Shown here: one piece after another, positions 7,793 to 17,500 of the stretch
Layout: each line of letters begins with the position of its first letter
Position numbering within the stretch: the stretch's first letter is position 1
The notes under the pieces: model-generated
Told to the model about the DNA's origin: nothing
Database searches by the model: none
What the model saw: only the letters and a program-made list of their open reading frames with translations
Source: Brevibacterium permense
GTDB lineage: Bacteria; Actinomycetota; Actinomycetes; Actinomycetales; Brevibacteriaceae
NCBI RefSeq assembly: GCF_013280495.1
Contig: NZ_JABSSX010000002.1
Coordinates: 372,001-436,000, forward strand
Direction of reading: 5' to 3'
Length of the DNA: 64,000 nt
Position numbers and translations under genes: made by a program

Positions 7793-8965
7793 TCAGATGG
7801 TCGAACGCTGAGTCTCCGTCAGCCAGCGGGGCAGGCATCCCATTTCGACCGCGCTGACGATGAGCTCGGCCAGCCCGTGTTCGGCTTCGAGCCCGAGGGC
7901 GACGCGCGCATAGTTCAGCGCCATCGTCGACCCGCCCAGAGACCATTCGAACCAGGCGATGACGGCATAGGCGTTGGCTCTGGCCCGTGGGTGGCCGGCC
8001 GGCAGGTAGTCCTTGAGGAAGGCGATGGTGAGCATGATGTCGCGCGGCCTGGGCGCACGCGCTGAGAGCCCGACGAGCTGCTGAGCCGCCCGTGCTTGGG
8101 CGACCACACGGCGGCTCATCACGATGAGTTCGTCACCGTCGAGTCCCTTGACCAGCGAGGGCGGGAAGTCCGGGTGGTCGAAGCTGAGGATCATCTCGAG
8201 GGCGTCGCGCGACCACTTCTCGACGAGCAGGGTATCGAGTGCCATCACGGTGGGCAGGTCCATGAGGTCGTGGATGCGCGCCTCGTCGATCGCTTCCTCC
8301 TCGCAGCGCATGGCGTCCAGGCGCGGGTAGACCTCGGCGAGGATCGCGAAGGCCTCGTCCGTGCCCATCCATTCCTCGGCATGTCCGCGCCGACTGTCGG
8401 CGAAGGCTTCGGCGGGCATCGGGGCGATGACGAGATCCTCAGGATCGTTGACCGGGTTGGATCCGCCGGCGACGAGTTCCGTGGCACACGCCGAGGTGGT
8501 TGCCTCGATCAGCGGTGTGCAGTCATAGCCGTCCTCGTCGATGCGTCCGAAGTGCTCTTGGTTGACCCACCACGCGCTGAGGGTGTCGACGCTTCTGGCG
8601 GCGAAGGTGATTGCCAGTTCGTCGATCGCTGCTCGGATGAGACCACGGTGGACCTCTGCGTATTCGGCGTCTGCACCGACGCCGAAAGCGCTGACCGGCT
8701 GATAGTCATCATCATAGAGAACGAGGAAGACCCCGGTGACCGTACCGGCGCGCATGACGAGGTCGGCGTACCAGCCGCCGCCTTCGGACAGAGTCTGCGC
8801 CGCGCTCTCACGGTCGAAGTCGATGCGCAACGTGGTCGAACTGGTCTGTGAGCCGTTGTGCTCGGTGCCGACGATGACAGCGACGAGGCTGCGACGCGGG
8901 GTGTACCCGAGCGTGTGGGGGATGATCCCGATGATGTCCTCGGGCGTGCGGGCCGGTGTCTTCAC
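7793..8965 (-). CDS. DUF4192 family protein
   Basis: A 390-residue actinobacterial protein of unknown function. The start is the GTG at 8965, which has an excellent site (AAGGAGGA, 5 bases away); the frame is open further upstream to 9157, but that extension is Arg/Pro-rich and unlike the family. The conserved opening is RTPEDIIGIIPHTLGYTPRRSLVAVIVG. Later parts include GGGWYADLVMRAGTVTGVFLVLYDDD and the C-terminal RARANAYAVIAWFEWSLGGSTMALNYARVAL. No signal peptide or membrane segment is evident, so it is probably cytoplasmic. DUF4192 genes often lie next to sigA in Micrococcales, but I know of no tested role. Confidence 0.85.
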   Translation of the reverse strand: MKTPARTPEDIIGIIPHTLGYTPRRSLVAVIVGTEHNGSQTSSTTLRIDFDRESAAQTLSEGGGWYADLVMRAGTVTGVFLVLYDDDYQPVSAFGVGADAEYAEVHRGLIRAAIDELAITFAARSVDTLSAWWVNQEHFGRIDEDGYDCTPLIEATTSACATELVAGGSNPVNDPEDLVIAPMPAEAFADSRRGHAEEWMGTDEAFAILAEVYPRLDAMRCEEEAIDEARIHDLMDLPTVMALDTLLVEKWSRDALEMILSFDHPDFPPSLVKGLDGDELIVMSRRVVAQARAAQQLVGLSARAPRPRDIMLTIAFLKDYLPAGHPRARANAYAVIAWFEWSLGGSTMALNYARVALGLEAEHGLAELIVSAVEMGCLPRWLTETQRSTI

Positions 8966-9221
8966 TGCGTCCTCCTTGAGCGGTTCGGAACCGGCCGGTG
9001 CGGAGCGGTTCCCGTGCCTGAGGCGAGGCCCATGCCTGGGATGGGCTGCCTGTCTGGGTACCCACTTCAACTGATCCCGCATCCGTTCCTCCAGATCCTG
9101 GTCGACGCCTGTGGATGGACCGCACGAGTCCACAGCGCTCTGATGGGCGAGTGACATCCGTCATCCCCACGAGAACCCGGGCCGAATTGCCTCGAAAGCC
9201 GCGCTGGCATACAAGTGAGGG

Positions 9222-10013
9222 GTGGCGAAGAGACGGATATACACAGCTCCTGGTTCTCAAGTGGTCGATATCTCGACGGGTGAAGCCCGGTTGGAGAAGC
9301 TCGACGGTGAGGCCGGTTCCTATGTGCTCCACGTCAATGGGGTCCCTTCTTCGTCGATCACGCTCAGCGATCCGCAGCGACTGGACTTCGAGTACCTGGA
9401 CTGGATGCGACGCAGCATCGACGTTCAGCTCCCTGACCGGACGGTGCGGGCCGCTCACATCGGTGCCGCCGGCTGTGCTCTGGCCCGGGCGCTGAACTCG
9501 GCACGACCGGGATCGAAGCAGACGGCGATCGACATCGATGCCAAGCTGCTCGACTTCGCCCGCGACTGGTTCGACCTGCCACGCTCCCCCGCCCTGGCGC
9601 TGCGCGCCGGCGACGGGGCGGTGGAGATCGGCAAGTTCCGGCCCGATACCCTCGACGTCCTCGTCCGCGACGCCTTCGACCACGACTCGGTTCCCGCGTC
9701 TCTGCAGAGTTCGGAGTTCTTCGCCTCCTGCGCCGAGGCGGTCAAGGACTCCGGGATCTACGTCGCCAATGTGCCTGACACAGGTGACCACCGCGTCCTC
9801 CGATCCGAACTTCGCAGCCTCGGCGACCACTTCGCCCATCTTGCCGCTGCCACGGAACCGGCGATCCTCAAAGGACGTCGACGCGGAAACGTCGTCGTCC
9901 TCGCTTCCAACACTCCCCTCGACACGGGCGGGCTGGACCGCAGTCTGCGCACCGCCGCCTCCTCAGCGACCTTCCTGGCGGGAGCAGGACTGCGCTCCCG
10001 GCTGGGCCTCTGA
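9222..10013 (+). CDS. Spermidine synthase-like methyltransferase-fold protein
   Basis: A 263-residue protein with the Rossmann fold of the spermidine synthase family. Start: GTG at 9222 with GTGAGGGG just upstream. Visible elements: FEYLDWMRRSIDVQLPDR, the glycine motif AAHIGAAGCALARALN, the acidic end of strand 2 (AIDIDAKLLDFARDWFDL) and DVLVRDAFDHDSVPASLQSSEFF, which replaces the usual D-x-x-D/FD catalytic stretch. Real polyamine synthases carry a conserved Asp-Tyr region that is not clear here, so the substrate is unknown. It is common in actinobacteria as a stand-alone gene. It is followed after 118 bases by helD, which has its own probable promoter. Confidence 0.7.
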   Translation: MAKRRIYTAPGSQVVDISTGEARLEKLDGEAGSYVLHVNGVPSSSITLSDPQRLDFEYLDWMRRSIDVQLPDRTVRAAHIGAAGCALARALNSARPGSKQTAIDIDAKLLDFARDWFDLPRSPALALRAGDGAVEIGKFRPDTLDVLVRDAFDHDSVPASLQSSEFFASCAEAVKDSGIYVANVPDTGDHRVLRSELRSLGDHFAHLAAATEPAILKGRRRGNVVVLASNTPLDTGGLDRSLRTAASSATFLAGAGLRSRLGL

Positions 10014-10098
10014 CGCCTGCACCTGACTGCGCTTGTCCGGAATGTGAGGTACGCCCCGGTCCGAAATGACGATGCGACTACAGACACTGGGGAAAGTT

Positions 10099-10116
10099 CG
10101 GCATAATTGAATGCCG
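10099..10116 (+). promoter_or_regulatory. Dyad overlapping the likely helD -10
   Basis: Inverted repeat CGGCAT-N6-ATGCCG. It contains CATAAT (10102-10107), a good -10 hexamer placing the transcript start around 10113, about 20 bases before the helD ATG. The -35 is poor. A dyad across a -10 suggests an operator, but no regulator is linked. Confidence 0.4.
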
Positions 10117-10131
10117 ACCCAAGAAGGTGAG

Positions 10132-12363
10132 ATGACCGAAACTTCAGAAATTCGTGTCGAGCAGACCAAGCTCGACGAGCTCTATGCCCGCCTCGATGAG
10201 CTCCGCGAGGAGACGACGGCCCGCCTGGGCACGGTGAGGGTCTCCGAGGTCGGAGGCAACCACCAGCACCGCACCGAACGCGATGCCTTCGCGACGATGT
10301 ACGAAGATCAGCTCATCCGTCTCGACGGTGCCGAGGAGGGACTGTGCTTCGGTCGCCTCGACATCATCGACGAAGACGACCCCACCTACATCGGCCGCAT
10401 CGGACTCACTGACGAACAGCGTCAGCAGATCCTCATCGACTGGAGGGCGCCGGCCGCCGAGCGCTTCTACCAGTCGACTGCGGCCAATCCCGACGGGATC
10501 GCCCGCCGCCGTCACCTCGTCACCGCGAACCGGAAGGTCACCGGCATCGAAGACGATGTGCTCGACATCGACGCGCTCGATGACGCTCAGCGATCGAATC
10601 TCCAGGGCGAAGGCGCACTCCTCGCCGCCCTCACCACTCATCGCACCGGACGGATGGGCGATATCGTCGCGACCATCCAGGCCGAGCAGGATGCGATCAT
10701 CCGCCGTCCGCTCTCCGGCGTGCTCGTCGTCCAGGGAGGGCCGGGAACCGGCAAGACCGCCGTCGCGCTCCACCGTGCCGCTTTCCTGCTCTACCGTCAC
10801 CGTGAGCGCATCGCGAAGTCCGGTGTCCTCCTCGTCGGCCCGTCGACGGTGTTCCTCAAGTACATCGAGAAGGTTCTGCCCAGCCTCGGCGAAACCGGGG
10901 CCGTTCTGCTCACTCCCGGTCAGCTGTACCCGGGCCTCGATACGGATGCCGCGGATGCACCCGCTGTCGCCGAGATCAAGGGCCGCTCCGTCATGGCTCG
11001 GGTGCTGAAGAACCATGTTGCGAACTATCAGCGCATTCCCGATCACGATGTCGAGATGCGGGTGCGTTCGCACACGATCGTGCTGCGTCGCAAAGACGTT
11101 CAGTCCGCGCGTGATCGGGCTCGTCGCAGCGGGGACCCGCACAATGCCGCCCGTACCGGATTCGTCACCGGTCTGCTGAAGATCCTCGCCGAGGATCTCG
11201 CCCGTGAGATGGGGATGGATGCGGCCGGCGAACGGCTGCCCGAGCTGCTCGAAGATCTGCGCTCCTCTGTTGACGTTCGTCGCGCCCTCAACCTCGCATG
11301 GTTCCCCATCGGCCCGGCTGCCGCTCTGCGTTCTCTGTTGGGCCGGCCGCACAAGCTGCGGGCCGCTGCCCGCAAACTCCTCACTCCTGCCGAGCAGTCG
11401 ATTCTGCTCGAGCAGCGTCGGGATGAGTACACGGTCGATGATGTGCCGCTGCTCGACGAGTTGGCCGAGCTGCTCGGATCCGCTCCGCAGCAGACGCAGG
11501 CGCGGGATGACTCGGCACGCGAATACGCCGAAGCCGTCGTCGATATGACCGAGACCGGCGGGATGGTCTCCGCCGAGACCCTCGCTGCCCGCTGGGAGGA
11601 GCAGGGACCGACGATGACTCTGGCCGAACGCGCCCTCGAGGACCGGGAGTGGACGTACGGCCACCTCGTCGTCGATGAGGCGCAGGAGCTCTCCCCCATG
11701 CAGTGGCGGGTGCTCTTCCGTCGAGTGCCGTCGAAGTCGGCCACCGTCGTCGGCGACCTCGCCCAGTCCTCGCAGGTCGACAACGCCCGCACCTGGTCAT
11801 CGATCCTGAGCGAATTCGTCGGGGATCGCTTCGCCCTCCAGGTGCTCACGGTCTCCTACCGCACCCCACAGTCGGTGATGGATCTGGCCAACCGCTACCT
11901 GCACCGGCATTTCCCGCAGCTCGAACTCGTCGAGTCGGTGCGCCAGGGAGGATCGGATCCGCGCCTGGATTCCTTCGCCGACGAATCGGAGATGCTGGGC
12001 GCCCTCCCCGAGACGGTCGGGGCCGAGGTGTCCGCCGCAGCAGGTGGGAAGATCGCCGTCATCACTGATGAGGAGCTCATCGAACTCATCGCCGAGGCGA
12101 TCGCGGACTTCGATTTCGGGCGGTCGGTCACGGGCTTGGACCATCAGATCGCCCTCATCACCCCGCAGCAGGCCAAAGGCCTCGAGTTCGATGCGGTGAT
12201 CATCGTCGAACCCGGCCGCATCGCTCCGCTCGGCAGCGAGGAGGGCGTCGGCGGTCTCTATGTGGCGCTGACCCGCACCACGGAACGTCTGCGTGTCCTG
12301 GCATCGGCATCGACGGAGCTCACCGAGCTCTTCTCCGCCGAAACGATCCGCCAAGCCGGCTGA
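10132..12363 (+). CDS. helD: HelD-family RNA polymerase-associated superfamily 1 helicase
   Basis: A 743-residue UvrD/HelD-type ATPase. Start: ATG at 10132, preceded by AAGAAGGTGAG; a longer frame from 10111 has no ribosome site. The N-terminal coiled-coil arm (about 1-60: TKLDELYARLDELREETTARL) is the part that enters the RNA polymerase channel in HelD proteins. Then come the family block YIGRIGLTDEQRQQILIDWR and RAPAAERFYQ, Walker A GGPGTGKTAVALHRAAFLLY at about 202, Walker B VVDEAQELSPMQWRVLFRR, VGDLAQSSQVDNARTW, and the C-terminal QAKGLEFDAVIIVEP and YVALTRTTERLRVLA. HelD proteins release stalled or stored RNA polymerase; the actinobacterial HelR branch also gives rifampicin tolerance. 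Which branch this is cannot be decided by eye. Confidence 0.88.
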   Translation: MTETSEIRVEQTKLDELYARLDELREETTARLGTVRVSEVGGNHQHRTERDAFATMYEDQLIRLDGAEEGLCFGRLDIIDEDDPTYIGRIGLTDEQRQQILIDWRAPAAERFYQSTAANPDGIARRRHLVTANRKVTGIEDDVLDIDALDDAQRSNLQGEGALLAALTTHRTGRMGDIVATIQAEQDAIIRRPLSGVLVVQGGPGTGKTAVALHRAAFLLYRHRERIAKSGVLLVGPSTVFLKYIEKVLPSLGETGAVLLTPGQLYPGLDTDAADAPAVAEIKGRSVMARVLKNHVANYQRIPDHDVEMRVRSHTIVLRRKDVQSARDRARRSGDPHNAARTGFVTGLLKILAEDLAREMGMDAAGERLPELLEDLRSSVDVRRALNLAWFPIGPAAALRSLLGRPHKLRAAARKLLTPAEQSILLEQRRDEYTVDDVPLLDELAELLGSAPQQTQARDDSAREYAEAVVDMTETGGMVSAETLAARWEEQGPTMTLAERALEDREWTYGHLVVDEAQELSPMQWRVLFRRVPSKSATVVGDLAQSSQVDNARTWSSILSEFVGDRFALQVLTVSYRTPQSVMDLANRYLHRHFPQLELVESVRQGGSDPRLDSFADESEMLGALPETVGAEVSAAAGGKIAVITDEELIELIAEAIADFDFGRSVTGLDHQIALITPQQAKGLEFDAVIIVEPGRIAPLGSEEGVGGLYVALTRTTERLRVLASASTELTELFSAETIRQAG

Positions 12364-12375
12364 CCCCAAACCCCT

Positions 12376-12439
12376 ATTACTACCTGACGGCGGCCCAGCA
12401 ACCACCCGCGAGGTTGCTGGGCCGCCGTCAGGTAGTAAT
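12376..12439. repeat. Perfect 28-bp inverted repeat, probable helD terminator or mobile palindrome
   Basis: Left arm 12376-12403 and right arm 12412-12439 are exact reverse complements with an 8-base loop. It begins 13 bases after the helD stop. The stem is much longer than intrinsic terminators need and has AT-rich outer ends (ATTACTACC) and a GC-rich core. It ends in no T-run on the plus strand. It may be a terminator or a dispersed palindromic element of the REP/MITE kind. Confidence 0.8.
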
Positions 12440-12456
12440 TGAGGGTGAATGTGAAA

Positions 12457-12497
12457 GGCCGCTTGGGTTCGGCTTCCCCTCCGAACCGCAAGCGGCC
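12457..12497. repeat. Second large hairpin after helD
   Basis: A 16-base left arm (12457-12472) pairs with 12481-12497 with one bulged base and an 8-base loop. It stands 17 bases after the 28-bp palindrome, in the gap between convergent helD and nrdR, and probably helps to stop transcription from one side. Confidence 0.6.
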
Positions 12498-12559
12498 GCG
12501 CGCCGTAGCACGCACGTTCAATACTACACAACTATTTCTGTACCGCGGTACTCGAAACG

Positions 12560-12580
12560 GAGATTTCTGACAGAAATCTC
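12560..12580 (-). terminator. Hairpin downstream of nrdR
   Basis: Perfect 9-bp inverted repeat GAGATTTCT / AGAAATCTC with a 3-base loop, 40 bases beyond the nrdR stop. It is lower in GC than its surroundings and is the likely terminator of the hisD-nrdR transcript. Confidence 0.5.
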
Positions 12581-12619
12581 AGCAGTCTCAGGATCCGGTC
12601 GGCCGAACCCCCTGGCTGC

Positions 12620-13117
12620 TCAGTCGGCGAAGTCGTCGGGGGTCGGTTCCCGAGTCTGACCGGACTGCAGCAGCGCATCGGCGCGCAGCGAATCGATCGC
12701 CGCCTCGAAGTCCTCGAGCGAGTCGAACCCCTGGTAGACGCTGGCGAATCGCAGGTAGGCGACCTGGTCGAGTTCGCGCAGCGGTTCGAGGATCGACAGC
12801 CCCACCTCATCGGCGTCGATCTCGGCGATTCCGCGCGACCGGATGTTCTCCTCCACCCGCTGAGCGAGCTTCGCGAGATCATCGTCGCTGACCGGACGAC
12901 CCTGGCAGGCCTTGCGCACACCCGACATGATCTTCTGGCGGGAGAACTCCTCAGTGACTCCGGAGCGTTTGATCACCGACAGGCTCGTGGCCTCCATCGT
13001 GGTGAAGCGGCGACCGCAATGACGGCACTGCCGGCGCCGGCGGATCGCAGCGCCGTCTTCGCTGGTCCTCGAATCGACGACCCGCGAATCGGACTCACGG
13101 CAGAACGGACAGCGCAT
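12620..13117 (-). CDS. nrdR: Transcriptional repressor NrdR
   Basis: A 165-residue repressor of ribonucleotide reductase genes; it senses (d)ATP through an ATP-cone and binds NrdR boxes. The zinc ribbon has Cys3, Cys6, Cys31 and Cys34 (CPFC and CRHC), followed by the conserved GRRFTTMEA. The ATP-cone runs from about 46 to 136 ([24 protein letters not shown] through [17 protein letters not shown]). The ATG lies two bases after the hisD stop, so the two are translationally coupled. No nrd genes are in the window; its targets lie elsewhere. Confidence 0.97.
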   Translation of the reverse strand: MRCPFCRESDSRVVDSRTSEDGAAIRRRRQCRHCGRRFTTMEATSLSVIKRSGVTEEFSRQKIMSGVRKACQGRPVSDDDLAKLAQRVEENIRSRGIAEIDADEVGLSILEPLRELDQVAYLRFASVYQGFDSLEDFEAAIDSLRADALLQSGQTREPTPDDFAD

Positions 13118-13119
13118 CT

Positions 13120-14430
13120 CTACTCCTCGAACCTGATGTCGACAGCCCGGCCGTGGGCCGGCAGCTGTTCGCCGGCGGCGAGAACACCGATGTGCTCTGC
13201 CACCGCGGACAGTGCCTGTCGGTCATAGTCGATGACCTGGCTGACCTTGATGAATGAGTGCACACCCAGCCCGGAGCCGTGAGCGGCGGTGCCCATCGTG
13301 GGCAGCACGTGGTTCGACCCGGCACAGTAGTCACCGAGCGACACCGGAGCCCAATCACCGAGGAAGACCGCGCCCCCGTTCGTGATCCGTGCCCCGACCG
13401 CTTCCGCATCGACCGTGTGGACCTCGACATGCTCACCGGCATAGCCGTTGACGACAGTGATCCCGGCGTCGAGGTCGTCGACGAGCACGATCGCCGACTG
13501 CCGTCCGGCCAGAGCCGCCTCGATCCGCTCGGTGTGCATCGCCTCCGGCACCTGCACGTCCAACTCCTTCTGCACCGCTTCGGCGAGATCGACGGAGTCG
13601 GTGACCAGCACCGAGGCGGCCAGTTCGTCGTGTTCGGCCTGACTGATGAGGTCGGCGGCGACGAAGCGCGGATCCGCCTGTTCGTCGGCGAGGATGATGA
13701 TCTCTGTCGGGCCGGCGACCGCGTCGATGCCGACCCGGGAGCGGACGAGTGACTTCGCCGCAGCCACATAGGCGTTTCCGGGACCGGTGATGAGGTCGAC
13801 GGGCTCGAGTTCCTCACCGTCGTCGAAGCCATAGGCCAGAGCGCCGATCGCCTGTGCCCCGCCCATCGCCCAGACCTCGTCGACGCCGAGGATGTGTGCG
13901 GTGGCGAGCACGATCGGGTGCGGCAGACCATTGCTCTGCGGCGGACTGGCGATCGCCAGCGAGCGTGCTCCGGCCGTCTGTGCAGGCACGACGTTCATGA
14001 TCACCGTCGACGGGTAGACGGCCAGTCCGCCGGGCACATAGAGTCCGACCCGCTCGACCGGCAGATGCCGGGTGGTGACGAAGGCGCCGGAGGCCAGTTC
14101 GGTGCGGACATCGACGGGACGCTGATCGGCGGCGACCTTCCGGGCGCGGGCGATCGATTCGTCGAGCGCGGCCCTGACCGGGGGATCCAGTTCTGCCGCG
14201 GCCTCGGCCAGCGCGGATTCCGGTACCCGCAGCGTTTCGGGGCGCACTCCGTCGAAGCGTTCGGTGAAGTCCGTCACCGCGGCCGCTCCCCCACCGGCGA
14301 CGGTGTCGAGGAGTTCAGCTACCCGTCGTTCGATATCGGCATGGGTCTCGGCGGCCCGAGGCAGCTTCTGCGCCAGGAATCGCTTGTTGAGGGTCTCACC
14401 ACGGAAGTCCAGAATGTTCACCCGCACCAT
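13120..14430 (-). CDS. hisD: Histidinol dehydrogenase
   Basis: Oxidises L-histidinol to L-histidine in two NAD-dependent steps, the last of histidine synthesis; zinc enzyme. 436 residues from the ATG at 14430, with GGAG seven bases upstream; a GTG four codons earlier is possible but less well supported. Landmarks: [22 protein letters not shown], the active-site segment [29 protein letters not shown] with the zinc and catalytic His, and [13 protein letters not shown] at the end. No other his gene is linked; hisD stands alone between dnaE and nrdR, an arrangement I recall from other actinobacteria. Confidence 0.95.
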   Translation of the reverse strand: MVRVNILDFRGETLNKRFLAQKLPRAAETHADIERRVAELLDTVAGGGAAAVTDFTERFDGVRPETLRVPESALAEAAAELDPPVRAALDESIARARKVAADQRPVDVRTELASGAFVTTRHLPVERVGLYVPGGLAVYPSTVIMNVVPAQTAGARSLAIASPPQSNGLPHPIVLATAHILGVDEVWAMGGAQAIGALAYGFDDGEELEPVDLITGPGNAYVAAAKSLVRSRVGIDAVAGPTEIIILADEQADPRFVAADLISQAEHDELAASVLVTDSVDLAEAVQKELDVQVPEAMHTERIEAALAGRQSAIVLVDDLDAGITVVNGYAGEHVEVHTVDAEAVGARITNGGAVFLGDWAPVSLGDYCAGSNHVLPTMGTAAHGSGLGVHSFIKVSQVIDYDRQALSAVAEHIGVLAAGEQLPAHGRAVDIRFEE

Positions 14431-14502
14431 TCTAGTCTCCACGGCAGCAGCGCTGTCCTCCGACCCGAAGTGCGGACGAGAGGCGGGCGCGGCGTTCGCG
14501 CC

Positions 14503-17500
14503 TCAGACGCTCAGGCAACGGGATCCCAGCAGCGCCTTGAGGTCTCCGAAGAGACTCGGGTTCGGGTCGACCCGGATCGACCTGTCGAGGCGCATCACCG
14601 TCTGCCGTCCCGGCTGGGACAGAGTGATGTGGACATCGGTCTGGCCCTTGTTGGACTCGAGGATCTGCTTGAGTTTCGTCGCCATCTCCTCGGTCGCCTT
14701 CTCCATCGGCATGATGAGGTTGAGCGGGCGATCGTTGGGGTCGGTGACATCGGGAATCGTCATCGACATCGCCATCAGCGAGGTCGGACGGTCATCGGAG
14801 GTGCGGATGCGCCCGGTCAGGGAGATCACGAGGTCGGTCGCCAGGAGGCTCGCCACCGGTTCGTAGGTGTCGCCGAAGAACATCACTTCGATCTCTGCTT
14901 CGAGGTCCTCCAAGGTCACGATCGCATAGGGGCGCCCGGAGTTCTTCGACACCTTGCGGGTGACCTGCGTGATCATTCCGCAGACCTTGATCTGGGATCC
15001 GTCATGACGGTGCGACTCCGGATCGACCACCTCGGCGATGGAGGCATCGGATTCGGCGGCCAGCACGCCTTCGAGCCCGTTGAGCGGGTGATCGGAGACG
15101 TAGAGGCCGATCATGTCGCGTTCGAAGGACAGCTTCTCCTTCTTCTCCCACTCCGGACGATCGGGAATGGTCACGGAGAATCCGGGTGAGTCGTCTCCAC
15201 CGCCGAGCCCGGCGAAGAGATCGAACTGACCGTTGGCTTCCTGCCTCTTGACGCCGATGACCGAGTCGACGGCCTCCTCGTGGACTTCGACGAGTGAGCG
15301 GCGGCCGTGGCCGAGCGAGTCGAAGCCGCCGGCCTTGATGAGCGATTCGATCGTGCGCTTGTTGCACACATGGCTGGGCACCTTGTCGAGGAAGTCCGTG
15401 AACGAGGAGTAGGAGCCCTTCTCTCCGCGGGCCTCGACGATGCCCTCGACGACGTGGGCGCCGACGTTGCGCACCGCTCCCATGCCGAAGCGGATATCCG
15501 TACCGACAGGGGTGAAATGGAGAGCGGATTCGTTGACGTCCGGAGGCAGCACGGTGATGCCGAGGCGACGGCACTCGTTGAGGTAGATCGCGAGCTTGTC
15601 CTTGTTGTCACCGACCGAGGTCAGCAGGGCCGCCATGTATTCGGCCGTGTAATGCGCCTTGAGATAGGCGGTCCAGTAGGACACGACACCGTAGGCGGCC
15701 GAGTGCGCCTTGTTGAACGCGTAGTCCGAGAACGGCAGCAGGATGTCCCACAGGGCTTGAGCGGCAGCTTCGGAGAAGCCGCGTTCCTTCATTCCGCCGA
15801 AGAAGCCGACCTGCTGCTTGTCGAGCTCGGACTTCTTCTTCTTGCCCATCGCGCGGCGGAGGATATCGGCCTGGCCCAGCGAATAGCCGGCGACCTTCTG
15901 CGCGATCGCCATCACCTGCTCCTGGTAGATGATGAGACCGTAGGTCGTGTCGAGGATCTCCTTGAGCGGCTCCTCGAGCTCCGGGTGGATCGGGGTGACC
16001 TCCTGCAGACCGTTCTTGCGCAGGGCATAGTTCGTATGCGAATCCGCACCCATCGGACCGGGGCGGTAGAGCGCCAGGGTCGCGGAGATATCCTCGAAGT
16101 TGTCCGGCTTCATCATCCGCAGCAGGGCGCGCAGACCGCCGCCGTCGAGCTGGAACACACCGAGGGTGTCACCGCGGGTCAGCAGCTCGTACGCCGCCGG
16201 ATCATCGAGGGCAAGGTGCTCGAGGTCGAGATCGAAGTCCCGGTTGGCTTTGATGTTCTCAACAGCGTCGGAGATGATCGTGAGGTTCCTCAGCCCCAGG
16301 AAGTCCATCTTGATGAGCCCCAGGCCCTCAGATGTCGGATAGTCGAACTGGGTGATGACCTGACCGTCCTGGAACCGACGCATGATCGGGATGACGTCGA
16401 TGATCGGGTCCGAGGACATGATGACACCGGCGGCATGGACGCCCCACTGACGCTTCAGCCCTTCCAGACCCTTGGCGGTCTCGAAGGTCTCTCGGGCCTC
16501 CGGATCGGTGTCGACGAGTTCGCGGAACTCCCCTGCTTCCTTGTACCGCTTGGACTCCGGGTCCTCGATGTCCTTGAGCGGAATGTCCTTGGCCATCTCC
16601 GCCGGCGGCAGCGCCTTCGTCAGGCGCTCACCCATGGAGAAGGGTTTGCCGAGCACACGCGCGGAGTCCTTCAGCGCCATCTTCGTCTTGATCGTGCCGT
16701 AGGTGACGATCATCGCCACACGCTCGTCGCCGTACTTCTCGGTCACATAGTCGATGACCTCGCTGCGGCGACGATCATCGAAGTCGACGTCGAAGTCGGG
16801 CATGGACACACGGTCCGGGTTGAGGAAGCGCTCGAAGAACAGTCCGTGCTGCAGCGGATCGAGGTCGGTGATGCGCATGGCGTAGGCGACCATGGAGCCG
16901 GCTCCCGAACCACGGCCCGGTCCGACGCGGATGCCGTTGTCCTTCGACCAGTTGATGAAGTCGGCGACGACGAGGAAGTAGCCGGGGAAGCCCATGGAGA
17001 TGATGATGTCGAGTTCGTAGTCTGCCTGCCGGCGGACCTCGTCGGGAACGCCGTTCGGGTACCGGTAGTCGAGTCCCTTCGCGACTTCCTTGATCAGCCA
17101 CGAGGTCTCGTCCTCGCCGGGAGGGCACGGGAACTTCGGCATGTAGTTCGCCGAGGTGTCGAATGAGACTTCGCACTTCTCGGCGATTTCGAGAGTGTTG
17201 TCGCAGGCTTCGGGGAATTCCTTGAACAGGGTCCGCATCTCTGCGGGGGTCTTGAGGTAGTAGCCGGAGCCGGAGAAGGCGAATCGCGAACCGCCCTGAT
17301 CGTAGGTGGGTTCGATGAGCTTGGAGCCGGACTGGATGGCCAGCAGCGCCTCGTGCGCCTTCGCATCCGATTCGTGCGTGTAGTGGAGGTCGTTGGTGGC
17401 GACCAGCGGAATGTCGAGTTCCTTCGACAGCCGGATGAGGTCCTTCGTCACTCGCTTCTCGATGGACAGACCGTGGTCCATGAGTTCGACGTAGTAGTTG

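Noticed and set aside
10014..10131. Rifamycin-associated element upstream of helD
   Set aside because: The known palindrome is not present; only the CGGCAT/ATGCCG dyad is seen.
10144..11664. A 506-codon open frame opposite helD
   Set aside because: Shadow frame; the plus strand carries Walker A and B and the family motifs.
13120..14430. Part of a his operon
   Set aside because: Only hisD is present; dnaE and nrdR flank it and no other his gene is visible.
15307..17166. A 619-codon open frame opposite dnaE
   Set aside because: Composition is the complement of DnaE codons (Val/Arg/Asp/Gly-rich); DnaE active-site motifs lie on the other strand.
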